A stretch of 64,000 nucleotides of DNA from the NCBI GenBank assembly GCA_033063855.1, contig CP093831.1, forward strand, positions 8,680,001 to 8,744,000. The letters run 5' to 3'. Each line of letters starts with the position of its first letter. The stretch's first letter is position 1. The notes below the pieces were generated by a model that saw only the letters and a program-made list of their open reading frames with translations, had not been told where the DNA came from and made no database searches. The translations under genes and the position numbers were made by a program. Of this stretch, positions 22,112 to 32,574 are shown one piece after another. The DNA is from Smittia aterrima (Eukaryota > Arthropoda > Insecta > Diptera > Chironomidae).

Positions 22112-22776
22112 CGAAATTATCTCTTTACAATAATTAATGTTTTCATGCGAATCGTACACCGAATTCTCCAAACAGATTCATTGTTCTTGACGTAATAAAG
22201 AGATCCCCCGAGCAATTATTTCACAAAGTCAACACGAGTACATTTTTTGACGTCACTACTCATACTTTTATATTTACTTCCTCAATTTAATTGCATCAAT
22301 TGAGTAAATCAAAAAACGAAGATAGTTCAGAATGTCAACATTTTCGTCATATTCGTCGAATCCAAATGATAAACCTGTCTCGTTTCATACACGAAAGTTG
22401 TCTTGAATAAAAAATAATTTCTGTTGACATTTCGCAATCTTAAAATTTATTTCTTTCAGTCTTATTTGCTATCTAATTCATTAATATCTAATCCTTCTAC
22501 GATGTACTTAGTAATATTCGAGATGAGTCGAGTGCGTTAGATCAATTCTTGAGTATTTCGAAATTATCTCTACGATTGATAAATGTTTTCAAGCGAATCG
22601 AAATATCCAATTTTCTTGACGTAATAAAGTGATTCCCGAGAATTTAAGTAACAAAGTTAGTGTACAAATTAAAAGGACTTTTTAGAAGTCACTTCTTAAA
22701 CTTTTTCAGTTATTCTCACAATTTATTTGCATCAGTTGAATAAATCACTTTCTAATAAAGTTCAGAATGTCAACAT
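22112..22776. repeat. Diverged tandem duplication of the small secreted gene's 5' flank
   Basis: Two diverged copies (about 22112-22341 and 22559-22776) share an ordered series of blocks. These are CGAAATTATCTCT, a TTTTC-AAGCGAATCG-like block, TCTTGACGTAATAAAG, a GAAGTCAC/GACGTCAC block, TTGCATCA-TTGA-TAAATC, and GTTCAGAATGTCAAC at the right end. The order and spacing show a duplication of non-coding sequence together with the secreted-peptide gene. Confidence 0.75.
22462..22530 (-). pseudogene. C-terminal remnant of a second secreted-peptide copy
   Basis: The minus strand reads SNITKYIVEGLDINELDSK followed by a stop. This matches the C-terminus of the third copy (SNITKYIMEELVTH) at the DNA level over about 28 nt. 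No signal peptide or cysteine cluster is present. The duplicated 5' flank begins only about 30 nt further on, so most of the coding region has been deleted. Confidence 0.6.
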
Positions 22777-22925
22777 CAAACGACTGATAATAAACCGAAG
22801 CAAAAATATTTTGATGAAATACTGAAATAAAACAGCAATTTTTATTGAATTTACACCACATTCTTTGTAATCTATTTTTGTATTTCTGAATAATTAATTA
22901 TCGATAACCAAAAAATTTCAGGTAT

Positions 22926-23136
22926 TTAATGTGTAACAAGTTCTTCCATGATGTATTTTGTAATATTCGAGCTTGGCTCCAGATTCAACGCCGTCATCCT
23001 CTTGTCGCACTTACAAGGAAAAAATGATTCCTTGCGTTGAGCAAAAACATTGAACAATCTCTTCTCGGTATCCAGTTGGCAACGTTAAGATTACTTGAAT
23101 AAAACTTAAAAATATTAAAAGAGCTACAACTTTCAT
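22926..23136 (-). pseudogene. Third secreted-peptide copy with a frame break
   Basis: An ATG at 23136 opens a signal peptide (MKVVALLIFLSFIQVILTL) and a cysteine pair (QCFC) matching the intact copy. The frame then stops within a few codons. In the next frame a PCKC motif equivalent to PCRC of the intact copy continues to a stop at 22926. The break falls at a six-base T run (A run on plus, 23019-23024). A GTAAGT motif right at the break could alternatively be a splice donor, so a spliced gene or an assembly error in the homopolymer cannot be excluded. Confidence 0.6.
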
Positions 23137-23360
23137 CTTCAAGTTCAAGTGGAAAATAAATTTATCGAAATAAATTGGCAATCAGATTAATTTTCCTTTG
23201 AGTGGGGATGAATAAACGAGTTTATGTTTCTTTAACCGACACGAGTTTTTGAATAATATTTTTTCTTTCAGTCTAGTTTTTAGTTTCTCTATGAACGCAA
23301 ATTGTAAACAAAACAAAAGTTTTCAATTTTTCAGCGAAAATTGTATTTTAAGCTGACACA

Positions 23361-25062
23361 ATGACTAATCTTTGTGGAATTTGTGGGCTGTATCATCCAG
23401 TGAAAAGTCTGAAACTCATCAGTGAAGAAGATTTAATGATCGAATTGAAGATAAAAGAAATATTTAAAATTAATCTTGAATTGGAAAAACTTAAGTCCAA
23501 TAACATTTGTGATCTGTGTCGAGTTAGTCTGGAAACTTCTTATACATTTTATAAACAAGTCACGTTAGCGCAACAGAGTTTCGTTTATGATATCAAAGAA
23601 GAGATCGTAGATGCATCTGATTTGGTTTCAGTGAAAATTGAACCAAACGATGAAGAAGAACAAAACTTCGCGAGCTTTAGTGGTCCCGCTGAATATTTCT
23701 ATCCAGCAACTCACATAGAAGAGCTCAAGAGATCAAAAAGCTCAAAATCAAAACATAAATACGTCGAATACTACGAGCGACCAACAACTCCAATGCGACG
23801 GAAACAAAGCAAAGGAAAACGACCGTATAAGCCAAAAGTTTTATATTCAATGCACGGAGTGTTCGAGCAAGAGCTGGTTCATCAAAAGTTTCTCGCTCCG
23901 CCTGAAGTGATGGATATTCCTGAAGAAGATAAAGGACCAAACGGAATGTTGAATCCCACGAATATTCTCTTAAGCCTCAAACCATGGTCGAGCTATCCAT
24001 GGAACTGCAATATTTGTCAAGAATCTTTTGAAAACGTTCTTGAGATGAACAATCACCTTCAAAAAGCTCATCAGGCCAAACATCGAACAACTTGCGCACC
24101 TTGTCACAAGGAGACTTATCATTATGCAGCTTACCTGAATCACACAATCGAGGAACACAATCAAGTTCTTAAATTCTGCTGCATAATCTGCTCAGAGTTT
24201 CGATGGAACTTCATGGATTTACTCAAACACTACGAAGGAAGTCATGAGAGCTCGAGAATATTTTTCTGTTTATATTGCGGACTTCACTTCTTCACTGGAT
24301 CTTATCTCAACGATCATGTCATTAGAAAACACAGAGGAATCGATGCCAGCAAATTTGATGGCCCTAAACTTGAATGCGACTATTGCGGATTTCATTCGGT
24401 TCTCAAAGTTCAAATGGTTCAGCATCTCTACAAACATAGACCTCGCGAGACATTTTACTGTGATCAATGGTAAGAAGAATCTGAAATAATTTTTCTTTTA
24501 TAACTTTGTTTACTTTTAGCGCAAGAGCATTCTCGCATCCGGGTCATCTATCAACTCACATTAAAGAAAATCATGAAAACGCGGCTGTTGTTTGTAGCGA
24601 ATGTGGAAAAACATTTACGAGTGTTAAGAAGTAAAATGAAATTTATTTCTTGTTGAGAGAAATTTTAAATGTTTTCTTTTAGATTCCGAGTTCACAATCG
24701 AATGGTTCATTTGCAAATCAAAAATCATGCATGCGAGGTTTGCAGCAAAGCTTTTTATCTTATTCGACAATTAAAGGAGCACATGCTGATACACGATCCT
24801 AACGCAAAAGGCAAACATCAATGTCCATTTTGCGAACGTTCCTTCAAATACCATTCAGGTTTCCAGTATCACGTTCGAATGCATACAGGTGAGACATAAA
24901 TTCCTTTTTGTTCGATCTATTTAACTTTTTATCATTTAAGGTGAAAGACCCTATCGATGTCCAATTGTCGGCTGTGAAGATTTAACATTTGTAGATTCGA
25001 CCAACACTCGAAAGCACATCAAAGGTGTTCATAATTCAGACGCGAAGCCTAAGAAGGTTTAA
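23361..25062 (+). CDS. ZAD-type C2H2 zinc-finger transcription factor
   Basis: 515 aa from four exons (23361-24469, 24520-24630, 24683-24888, 24941-25062). The N-terminus is a zinc-finger-associated domain (ZAD, an arthropod dimerisation module) with CGICG near residue 5 and CDLCR near residue 51. A charged linker of about 150 residues follows (KSSKSKHKYVEYYER). About nine C2H2 or near-C2H2 fingers end the protein. They begin with CNICQESFENVLEMNNHLQK and finish with CPIVGCEDLTFVDSTNTRKH; several lie across introns. ZAD factors are greatly expanded in higher insects and often act in the germ line or chromatin, but no orthologue is assigned here. Confidence 0.88.
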
Positions 25063-25447
25063 ATCAATGTTTATAAGAAAAATCGATAAACATTCCAACT
25101 TTCTTAAACGTTTCATGTCTAAAAGTTAAATATTAAAAATAAAGAAAACTTGTTTGAAAAAAATAAATAAAAGGCGCCAAACTTTTCTTGCGCGACGCTG
25201 TGCTTCTCCCAACTCATGAATGAATGGAAAACTTTCCTTTTTTCGATTCCCCTTCGCAATGCGAAAACTATGGATTTCAAATGTTTCTACATTATAAAAC
25301 CGTGTTGGTCGCCAGGAGCTGTTTTCGTTTGCGCTTGATCGATAGCACAAATTTTAAAAAGATTTTCTCCCGGAATTTCATTATTGAGGTGAATATTGAG
25401 CTGATTGTGGGATAATCGACGATTTCAATTAAGAAAATTGTTTAAGA
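25063..25447. other. Intergenic region upstream of the CCDC177-like gene
   Basis: A 385-bp gap between two plus-strand genes, containing the ZAD gene's 3' end and the next promoter. A minus-strand open frame here has no protein-like character. Confidence 0.5.
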
Positions 25448-26881
25448 ATGTCGAGGAAGCAGAAGAAGCGTGAGAAGAAAGCAGTATCGACTTCGGAAAG
25501 TTTTTATTTGTCTTGTCCCATTGATGACGACATAACCGAAGCACTTTCGATGGAATTTTACGATTGTTGCTGCTTCGAGTGTACCACAGTCGATCTTGGT
25601 CAGTATCACGGGAAAATCAATTTCTCTTTGGATAATCTGTGTTGCGATTTTTCTGCGGACAAATATTTTGACAAGAAACCGAAAAAGAAGAAAAAATCGA
25701 AGAAGAAAAGTGGGACACCTTCGCCTGTCTGCGATGAACTTGAGCTACCGAAAAGCATCGAGCGTCCATCGAAGTCGATTTCTCCTAAAGCTTTCAACTT
25801 GGATCCTATTTCTGATCAGTTAAAAAGCTCAAATCGATCATTTTCAACGAATGATCTTCCCGGGTTCAAGGGATCAACGAGTTTAAAGTTGAAGAAGCCA
25901 AAAAATACAAAAAAGTCTACTAAACTGTGCAATTCACTGAAGACAGGAGCTCCGAGTTTTCAAAATCTTTGCAATAAATTTAAAAGCTCCAGTTTATCAA
26001 ATCTCCTTCCAATCACAACCACCGATACCGTAAAGAATATTGTGCAGTTGAGTGATCACGACCGGAAAATTCTTGATAGAATGTCAATGAAAAACCTTAA
26101 AGAGATGGCTTTGGTTGAGAACGCGATGATGGCTCGAAAGTTTTGGGAGTCGGAAAAGTCAGAGCGTGAGAAAGAGAAGAATGAACAGCACGCGAGATAT
26201 CTGCGACTGGTGAACGAGAAGCGGAAACAGGAACACGCTGAGTTAATGCGACGAAAACAGTTAATCGAGGAGAAGGAGAAAGAATATTGCGATCGAGTTC
26301 AAAATGACATTGAAGCAAAAACTATCAAAGCTGAAAACATTCTTAAAAACATTGAGATGGAGCGTGAGATGCTTGAATGTAGAAAACGTCAACGGGAATT
26401 CCAACGCATGGAAGCAATACAAACAAACTGCGAGGAAAGCAAACTCGATGAGCAAATTTGGCGTGAAGCGATCAACGAGCGACTTGAAGAACGAATCAAC
26501 AAAGCAGAAGATATTCGAGCCAAGAATCTCGATGTTTATCGCATCAGAGTTCAAACGGATAATCAAATTCATCAACAAGTTCACGCTCAAAACTATGATC
26601 AAGCAGTTCGCGAGGAAATACAAAAGCGAGAGCAGCTTCGTGAAAGGATTAAAGCTCGCGAATCAAAGTTCAGAAAGTTCGATGAAGAAAGACAAAAGTC
26701 TGTTTCAGATTCGAAGTCTCAAGCAAAGACATCTGCATTGCTTCGAGAGCTCGTTCGACGATCCTTCGGCTCCTTCAAAGTTCCATCAGACTCTCCAAAT
26801 CAACTGCAGCGTGGATCTGAAAATGGAAGATTCTCCATGTGCTCTTATACGAGTCAAGTCTCTCATATTCATTTAAGTTGA
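25448..26881 (+). CDS. CCDC177/DUF4659-like coiled-coil protein
   Basis: Single-exon protein of 477 aa. The N-terminal 70 residues contain an unusual Cys cluster (CCCFECTT, then CCDF), and a basic stretch follows (KKPKKKKKSKKKSG). From about residue 200 to 440 it is almost uninterrupted charged coiled coil. The coil begins LSDHDRKILDRMSMKNLKEMA and includes KEMALVENAMMARKFWESEK, a pattern I associate with the CCDC177 (DUF4659) family. The C-terminus is Ser-rich. Cellular role unknown; a cytoskeletal or ciliary function would be a guess. An AATAAA at 26966-26971 ends the transcript. Confidence 0.6.
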   Translation: MSRKQKKREKKAVSTSESFYLSCPIDDDITEALSMEFYDCCCFECTTVDLGQYHGKINFSLDNLCCDFSADKYFDKKPKKKKKSKKKSGTPSPVCDELELPKSIERPSKSISPKAFNLDPISDQLKSSNRSFSTNDLPGFKGSTSLKLKKPKNTKKSTKLCNSLKTGAPSFQNLCNKFKSSSLSNLLPITTTDTVKNIVQLSDHDRKILDRMSMKNLKEMALVENAMMARKFWESEKSEREKEKNEQHARYLRLVNEKRKQEHAELMRRKQLIEEKEKEYCDRVQNDIEAKTIKAENILKNIEMEREMLECRKRQREFQRMEAIQTNCEESKLDEQIWREAINERLEERINKAEDIRAKNLDVYRIRVQTDNQIHQQVHAQNYDQAVREEIQKREQLRERIKARESKFRKFDEERQKSVSDSKSQAKTSALLRELVRRSFGSFKVPSDSPNQLQRGSENGRFSMCSYTSQVSHIHLS

Positions 26882-26965
26882 ACAGAAAGTTTTCGTGTGT
26901 CGTGTTGTGCTGTCTAGTTTGGAATTTAAATTAAATTGTGTTGTTTGAGTCGATAAAATTGTAAA

Positions 26966-26971
26966 AATAAA
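26966..26971 (+). terminator. Poly(A) signal of the CCDC177-like gene
   Basis: AATAAA 85 nt after the stop codon. Confidence 0.6.
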
Positions 26972-27466
26972 CTTTTATTCTTCATCAAATATTGATATCA
27001 AAACTGTTTTTCTTAATTTTAACATAGAAAAATATTCTGCGAAGACTTGAGACAAGAAAATGCATTTTACGTTGGCAGGGAAAAGTTGATAGACAAAAAT
27101 TGAAATCTTCGTCTTATAAAAATGCATGTCGGGCTATAAAAGTTTGACTAATTTTAAAAGTTTACGTCAGAAGTTGAGCTTAATGAGAATCTAAGTAATT
27201 TGTCCGAAAATTCGAAGAGTAAATTTTACTGTAAAATTGACTTTGTCTTAACTGATAAGACTGGCACGCGAGAAAATCTGCAAACTTCACAAAAGTTTCT
27301 TCTTCAAAACCGAAAAGAGTTTCTTACAACAATCTCAATAAATTTGAGTGATTTCCTAAAACTTTAAAATTTGTCTTTTGTTCTAAGAGAAGTTCTCCAG
27401 CAAAACAGTAAAAATTAAGAAATAATACGAGAACGTTGAAAATAAAATTAAAAGATTCTTGAAATG
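26972..27466. other. Convergent intergenic region
   Basis: About 500 bp between the 3' ends of the CCDC177-like gene and Dark. AT-rich, with no gene, repeat or RNA recognised. Confidence 0.5.
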
Positions 27467-30400
27467 TCATTGGATCGCTCTCATTGGATTGCCATTAAAA
27501 TCGATTGTTAATTGTTGATCTGTGGCATCTTCAATCATGCGAAGATGATAAATGTTACCTTCATTATCGATTGTAACGAATCGAGTGAATTCATCATTGC
27601 AGATGATTCTTTTCGCGCTTTTAGCAACGAGTTTAATGCACGATAGCAATTCAGGTTTATCCGAAGCACCGGTTTTCTTATGCCAAGGATTGTTAGCACC
27701 ATTAATAGTTAAATTCTCTGTTGCCGTCAACAGATCAGCTCCAATGTTAACAGTTTTCAGAGGCGATCTAAATCGCTGACTTACACGCAAGCGACCAGGA
27801 GTTTCTCTCTTCTTCATGTCGAGTGGATTGTTTTGAAGCGAACGAATATTCCAGAAGTTTACAGATCCAGCCATACTCAAAAGTATAAGTGGATCATTTG
27901 GTCCTAACCATGGTGAGAAGATAAGATTCATAACTGCAAGTCCATGAGACTCTAGACGTTGAGCGAGTGTCATGTTGTTCAAGTCGACAATCTGTTGTTA
28001 AGAAAGAAAATTATTACTTTTTTGCAAATTGAAAAAAATATAAACTGACCTCAATCGACCCATTTACACATCCGACAGCCAAAACACTCTTATCAGCTGA
28101 TATGGCGAGAGAAGTCACTTTTGAAGAAGGCGAATATGATTTCAAAGCGAAAGCTGCTTCTGGATCGCTCTCAACCTTCCATACGTGGATGCTGTCATCG
28201 ATTGAAGCGATAGCAACGAGTCCATCGCTATAAGCTTGAGCTGAGCAAGAGACGTTGTCAGCAAGCATCCTTGACATCAAACAAGTTCCAGTTCTTATGT
28301 CAATTATTTCGATGGCACAGTTCTTTTTGACTAACAAAAGCTCATTGTCTTTGTATCGATATGCTTTAGTAATTTTCCCGTAGAACTCTCGAGGGATTCC
28401 AACGATTTTGAAAGATCCATTGCAACTTGCAATAATTTTGTTGTCGAAGCATTCGAGATAAGTGATTTCGCTCGTTAAAGAAGTCAGAAGCTTTGTCTGA
28501 TTCATGTGATCGGTTATGTAAACCTCACCGCTTGTGCATCCAACAATGACTTCATCGCCTCGATAACAAATTCTCTTCACTTGAAAAGGGAAGGAAATTT
28601 TCTCAAGTGATTCAGTTGTTCCGTCAGGGCCGAATGTCAAGAAATGAATATTTCGCTTTGTATCAACTGCTACCATTTGCCATCCGTCCACCGATTTGTT
28701 AACATCAAACAAATCTTCGCCGAGGAAGAAAGTCATCTCGTTCATCATTGCAAGCTCTTCTCGGTTATCATTGAATCCGTAAAGACTGATCATGTGCCCG
28801 GCGTCTTTAAATACTGAACTCAGAATGTACAAAGCTTCATCGTGATATCGATAAATGTCGAGACTTAGAACTTGATCGCTTACATTTCGTCTGAAAATGA
28901 CTTTTCTGTGGAAACGATCGATGACGATAATTCCTTTAGCTGTCCCAAGTATCAAATACTCAGCATCCTTCGACATTGTACTTGACAGTATCTTATTGTC
29001 ATCAAAATCGTCGCTAGCCACGAATAATTCATCGTATTCAACTTCAACTAGAACTCTTGGATGAGATCGTTTTATCTGATGAGCCACTTGAACGACACGA
29101 TCTTTCGACACACAAACCGTGCAAGGAAGCTTCGAGACTCCGCATACACCTTGATGAAGATTGATTGGCGTATCAAGCTTATTCCAGGGCTGAGTTGCTG
29201 CTAATGTTCCAGAGCTGATTAGATCGACAAATGTAATCTCGCCATGAGTGTTAAGTAGCAAAACGTATTCATGAAGAATATGCGCCATCCGGAAGAGATC
29301 TTTAAATCCAGTTTGAATCGACATTTTCTTCATTTCCTCGAATTTGTTGATTTTCCATTGATAGAATCTGATATTGCCTTGAATTGTGCCAACCATTAAG
29401 TCGATGTCTGAACGTGAGCCTTCAGGCAGGAATTCAAAAACGTTGAAGCATGTGATCCTGTCGACTCCTCCGTCTAATTTCTGTACTATTTTGCTGACAT
29501 TCGTGTCGTTGCTCTTGGAAGAGACTGCTCGTGATGGCATCGAAGCTTTTCTTAACGGGCTGTGTTTGAGATTGTAAACGACAAGTTTTCCATGATCGTT
29601 GAGAGTAAGAAAAGCGTAATTTCGAAAGACTTGCATATCGGTAATGATGCTGTGAGCCAATTCGTTCTTGTAGAGCACAGGCTCATCAGGATAATCTTGC
29701 GAGATATCGTGCAAAAGAATGTTGTTGTCTTGCAGCGAAATCAAACAAACCAAGTTGTCATTTGGCTTCACAAAACGAACGAGATGTGGCAGAGATTCCG
29801 AAGTCAGCTGAACTATTTGTGTAAGATTCTCTCCATGATTTAAATCGTTCAACCAAACTCTGTCTGGGAACTGTTGAATTAATTCTTCAGCTCTCTTCTT
29901 CACTACATCGGAACTTGTCAAAGCTAGTTGGAGCAAGTTGACGTCTGCGGATTTTACCAAAAGTCTTTCGCTTTGAGTCAAAAACCTGATGAGCTCTTCA
30001 AGGAATTCAATTTTCTCCGGCTGACCTCCAGTTATCTCATCATAAAAACGAATTAAATCTCCGACGGTGTTTGGAAGTTTAGTCAATCTCATCTTCTGCT
30101 CGAGAAATCCAAAATCAAGATACAATTCGAACAGATCATTGCGATTAGCTCCGACGAAGTGATATGGAATGAAGTAGTGGAAGTAATTGTCGTTAGGGAA
30201 ATCCAAATCTAATTCCTTTCGACCTTTGAAGATTTTATCAACTTCATATTTTTCGACCAAATGTCGATGGTAACTTTCTTGATCACTTTTTGTCACATGT
30301 TGTTTCAGAAAATGAAAGTGCAAGTAATGCAACGAACAAGCTTTATCGTTCTCCTCACTCATCGGTCTCTCAATCAAAGAATATTTGTGGAATCTCAAGA

Positions 30401-31698
30401 CGATGTCTTCCGTTTGCTGAGGATCTGTGTCCCAGATTTTTTCGAGAACTTTGAACGGAATATCTGAGTTGTCAGTAAAGATCACCATCTTCTTGTAGCA
30501 AATCTGATGCGGGAGCGTCAGAAACTTCAAAGACTCTTCAACAGACATTTTAATTTGATTATCTTTATCTTGAAGCTTGTACTCGTTCAGATTCTTGAAC
30601 CATCGTTCACATCTCGCCATTCTGTCCTTCTCACTTTCCTTGAAGTTCTGGAAAGTCTTAGCAATCAAGGACATGATGAATGGATGACCTTTGCTGATAT
30701 CATGGAAACTCTCGATGTATTTGTTCATGTCAGACGGAATATTATCGTTGAACGCTTTTCTGAAAAGCTCTAAGCTTTCAGGATGCTCAAATCCTTTGTC
30801 GATATCGATGGTCGTCTTTTTATTATCTGGAATATATTCGAGCTTTTCAATGTGTCGAGTTGTTATGAAGATTTTGCAGTTCAAGTCAAAAGACTTGATG
30901 ATGTTCTCGTCTTGTACATCTGTCAACACGATCAAGCAATCTCGAAACTCTGGTTGTTCGAGTATTTTCCTCAAATAATTTCTCATGTGAATGATCTCAT
31001 TCTTCGTATTTCCACTGTAAGTATTGTACTTGATGTCTAAGTCGTCAGCTTGCAGCAAAACTTTAAGGCGATGTAGCTTTTCGAGAACCAGTTCTTGAGT
31101 GCTGCATTTGCTAACGTTGAGCCAGTAGATTTTGAAGTTCATTTTACTGATCACTCCATAGTCACGGCATGCGTCACTAAAATATAGAAACAATGTTTAC
31201 CTAAAATATTATCAAAGTGCGAAAGAATTTGATAACTTACGCTGCGAGCCATCTTTTCCCGAATCCAAGTTTTCCAAACAAAATCAAATACTCATTTCGC
31301 TTGAGGTTCTTGAGATGACTTTGAATTTGCCATAAGTATTCTGTGCGGTGAATATTCCAGTCCCTGTTGTTGGGGATGTCTTGAATTGCTCTACGATAAT
31401 CGGAGATCCACTTGTCTCGCTTGCTATTAATAATTGCATCGTAGAGCCATTTATATGACGATTTGAGTCGTTGAATAAGAAGAGCAACATCTTTCTTTAC
31501 GTAAATGAAAACGAAGAAGAGTTTATCAATTTTTTGCTTCTCATCGGATAGACGCGTGATCTCTTGGAAATCAGATCGACTGATACAATCTCTGAGTTCA
31601 GGATTGATGTCGCGAAATGAAAAATCTTTGTTAAAATCCTCTTGAAACCTTCGCAAGCCATCAATAAGATCAGCACTATTCAACTTATCCTCAGTCAT
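27467..31698 (-). CDS. Dark: Apoptosome adaptor Dark/Ark (Apaf-1 homologue)
   Basis: CARD-NB-ARC-WD40 protein of 1369 aa (exons 31698-31241, 31176-28050, 27991-27467), which assembles the apoptosome and activates the initiator caspase Dronc. The N-terminal ~95 residues form a helical CARD-like domain. The nucleotide-binding domain starts at about residue 130 with P-loop GKLGFGKR (142-149). Here Arg replaces the usual Ser/Thr after the Lys. The Walker-B-like strand is CLIVLTDVQDE, and FITTRHIEKLEYIP follows as a sensor segment. WD40-type beta-propeller repeats fill the C-terminal half (for example VTSLAISADKSVLAVGCVNG and SIHVWKVES). Length, order and divergence fit dipteran Dark better than any other NB-ARC protein. 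It is head to head with Girdin. Confidence 0.88.
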
Positions 31699-32574
31699 TG
31701 TTAGTTTTGATTATTGTGCGTTTCAGTTCGACGCGCGATTTGCTGATGAGTCACAAACCGTGTAGCGATAAAAAATCAAACCTTAACTTGCAAGTTCAAT
31801 GACCACAATGTTCAAGGCCAGTAATTTGTTTATAATTTTAGTTTAGCGTTATCACAAATTCTTTTATTTTAATTATTGTGGCTAAGCAGCGGGTGCTTTG
31901 TTGTGTACAAGTGCATTTATGGTGCTTCGATTGCTTAATTGCAGTTGATCAATTGTGCCAACTCCTTCCTTTGTCTCATTTTCTCACTTTTTATTTCACC
32001 ACAGGCAAAACTTTAGTCTAACTCATTAGTTATGGATGGAAACGACTTCACTACAAAATTTCAGTCTAATTCGACTAATTTTAAACAAGATTTTAACTAA
32101 AATTTCTTCGAAAGAAGAATCACGCTTTTGTTTGTTACAATTTCAACAGAAAATGTTTATTGGTTTATGGAATACGCTTAGAACGAAATTATTTTGGTTT
32201 TTGGAAAACGTAATGTTCAGACTGAGCAAAACGTGTTCGAAACAATATTTGATTACCCCCCTGCAGAAAAAAGTTGTGTTTAAATCGAAGTTGTGTTTCA
32301 TGTTTTAAATAAGTTTAGTGTGTTTAGTGATCCTGAAATTAACAGAAACTGTCTCAAAATGCTCGCAAAACTAATATGCAGTGACAGCAAATGAATTCAT
32401 CCACTTGATTGTTTAGTTTCAGTGTTAATTTGAGAAAAAAAGAAATGAGAAAATGTTCAGATTTTAATTTCACTGAACCATTCATATTTTTGCTTTATTT
32501 GTTTTAATTTACATCGCACTCGAGTGTTGTGTGTTTGCCCAGCTGCAGTCCAAAAAGAGCAGGTGTTTCGTAAC
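31699..32574. other. Divergent promoter region of Dark and Girdin
   Basis: 876 bp between the Dark start (minus) and the Girdin start (plus). AT-rich with several T runs. An open frame at 32036-32308 is low-complexity and lacks an initiation context or homology, so I do not call it. Confidence 0.5.

Noticed and set aside
32036..32308. 90-codon open frame upstream of Girdin
   Set aside because: Low-complexity product with no homology, located in the divergent promoter region.
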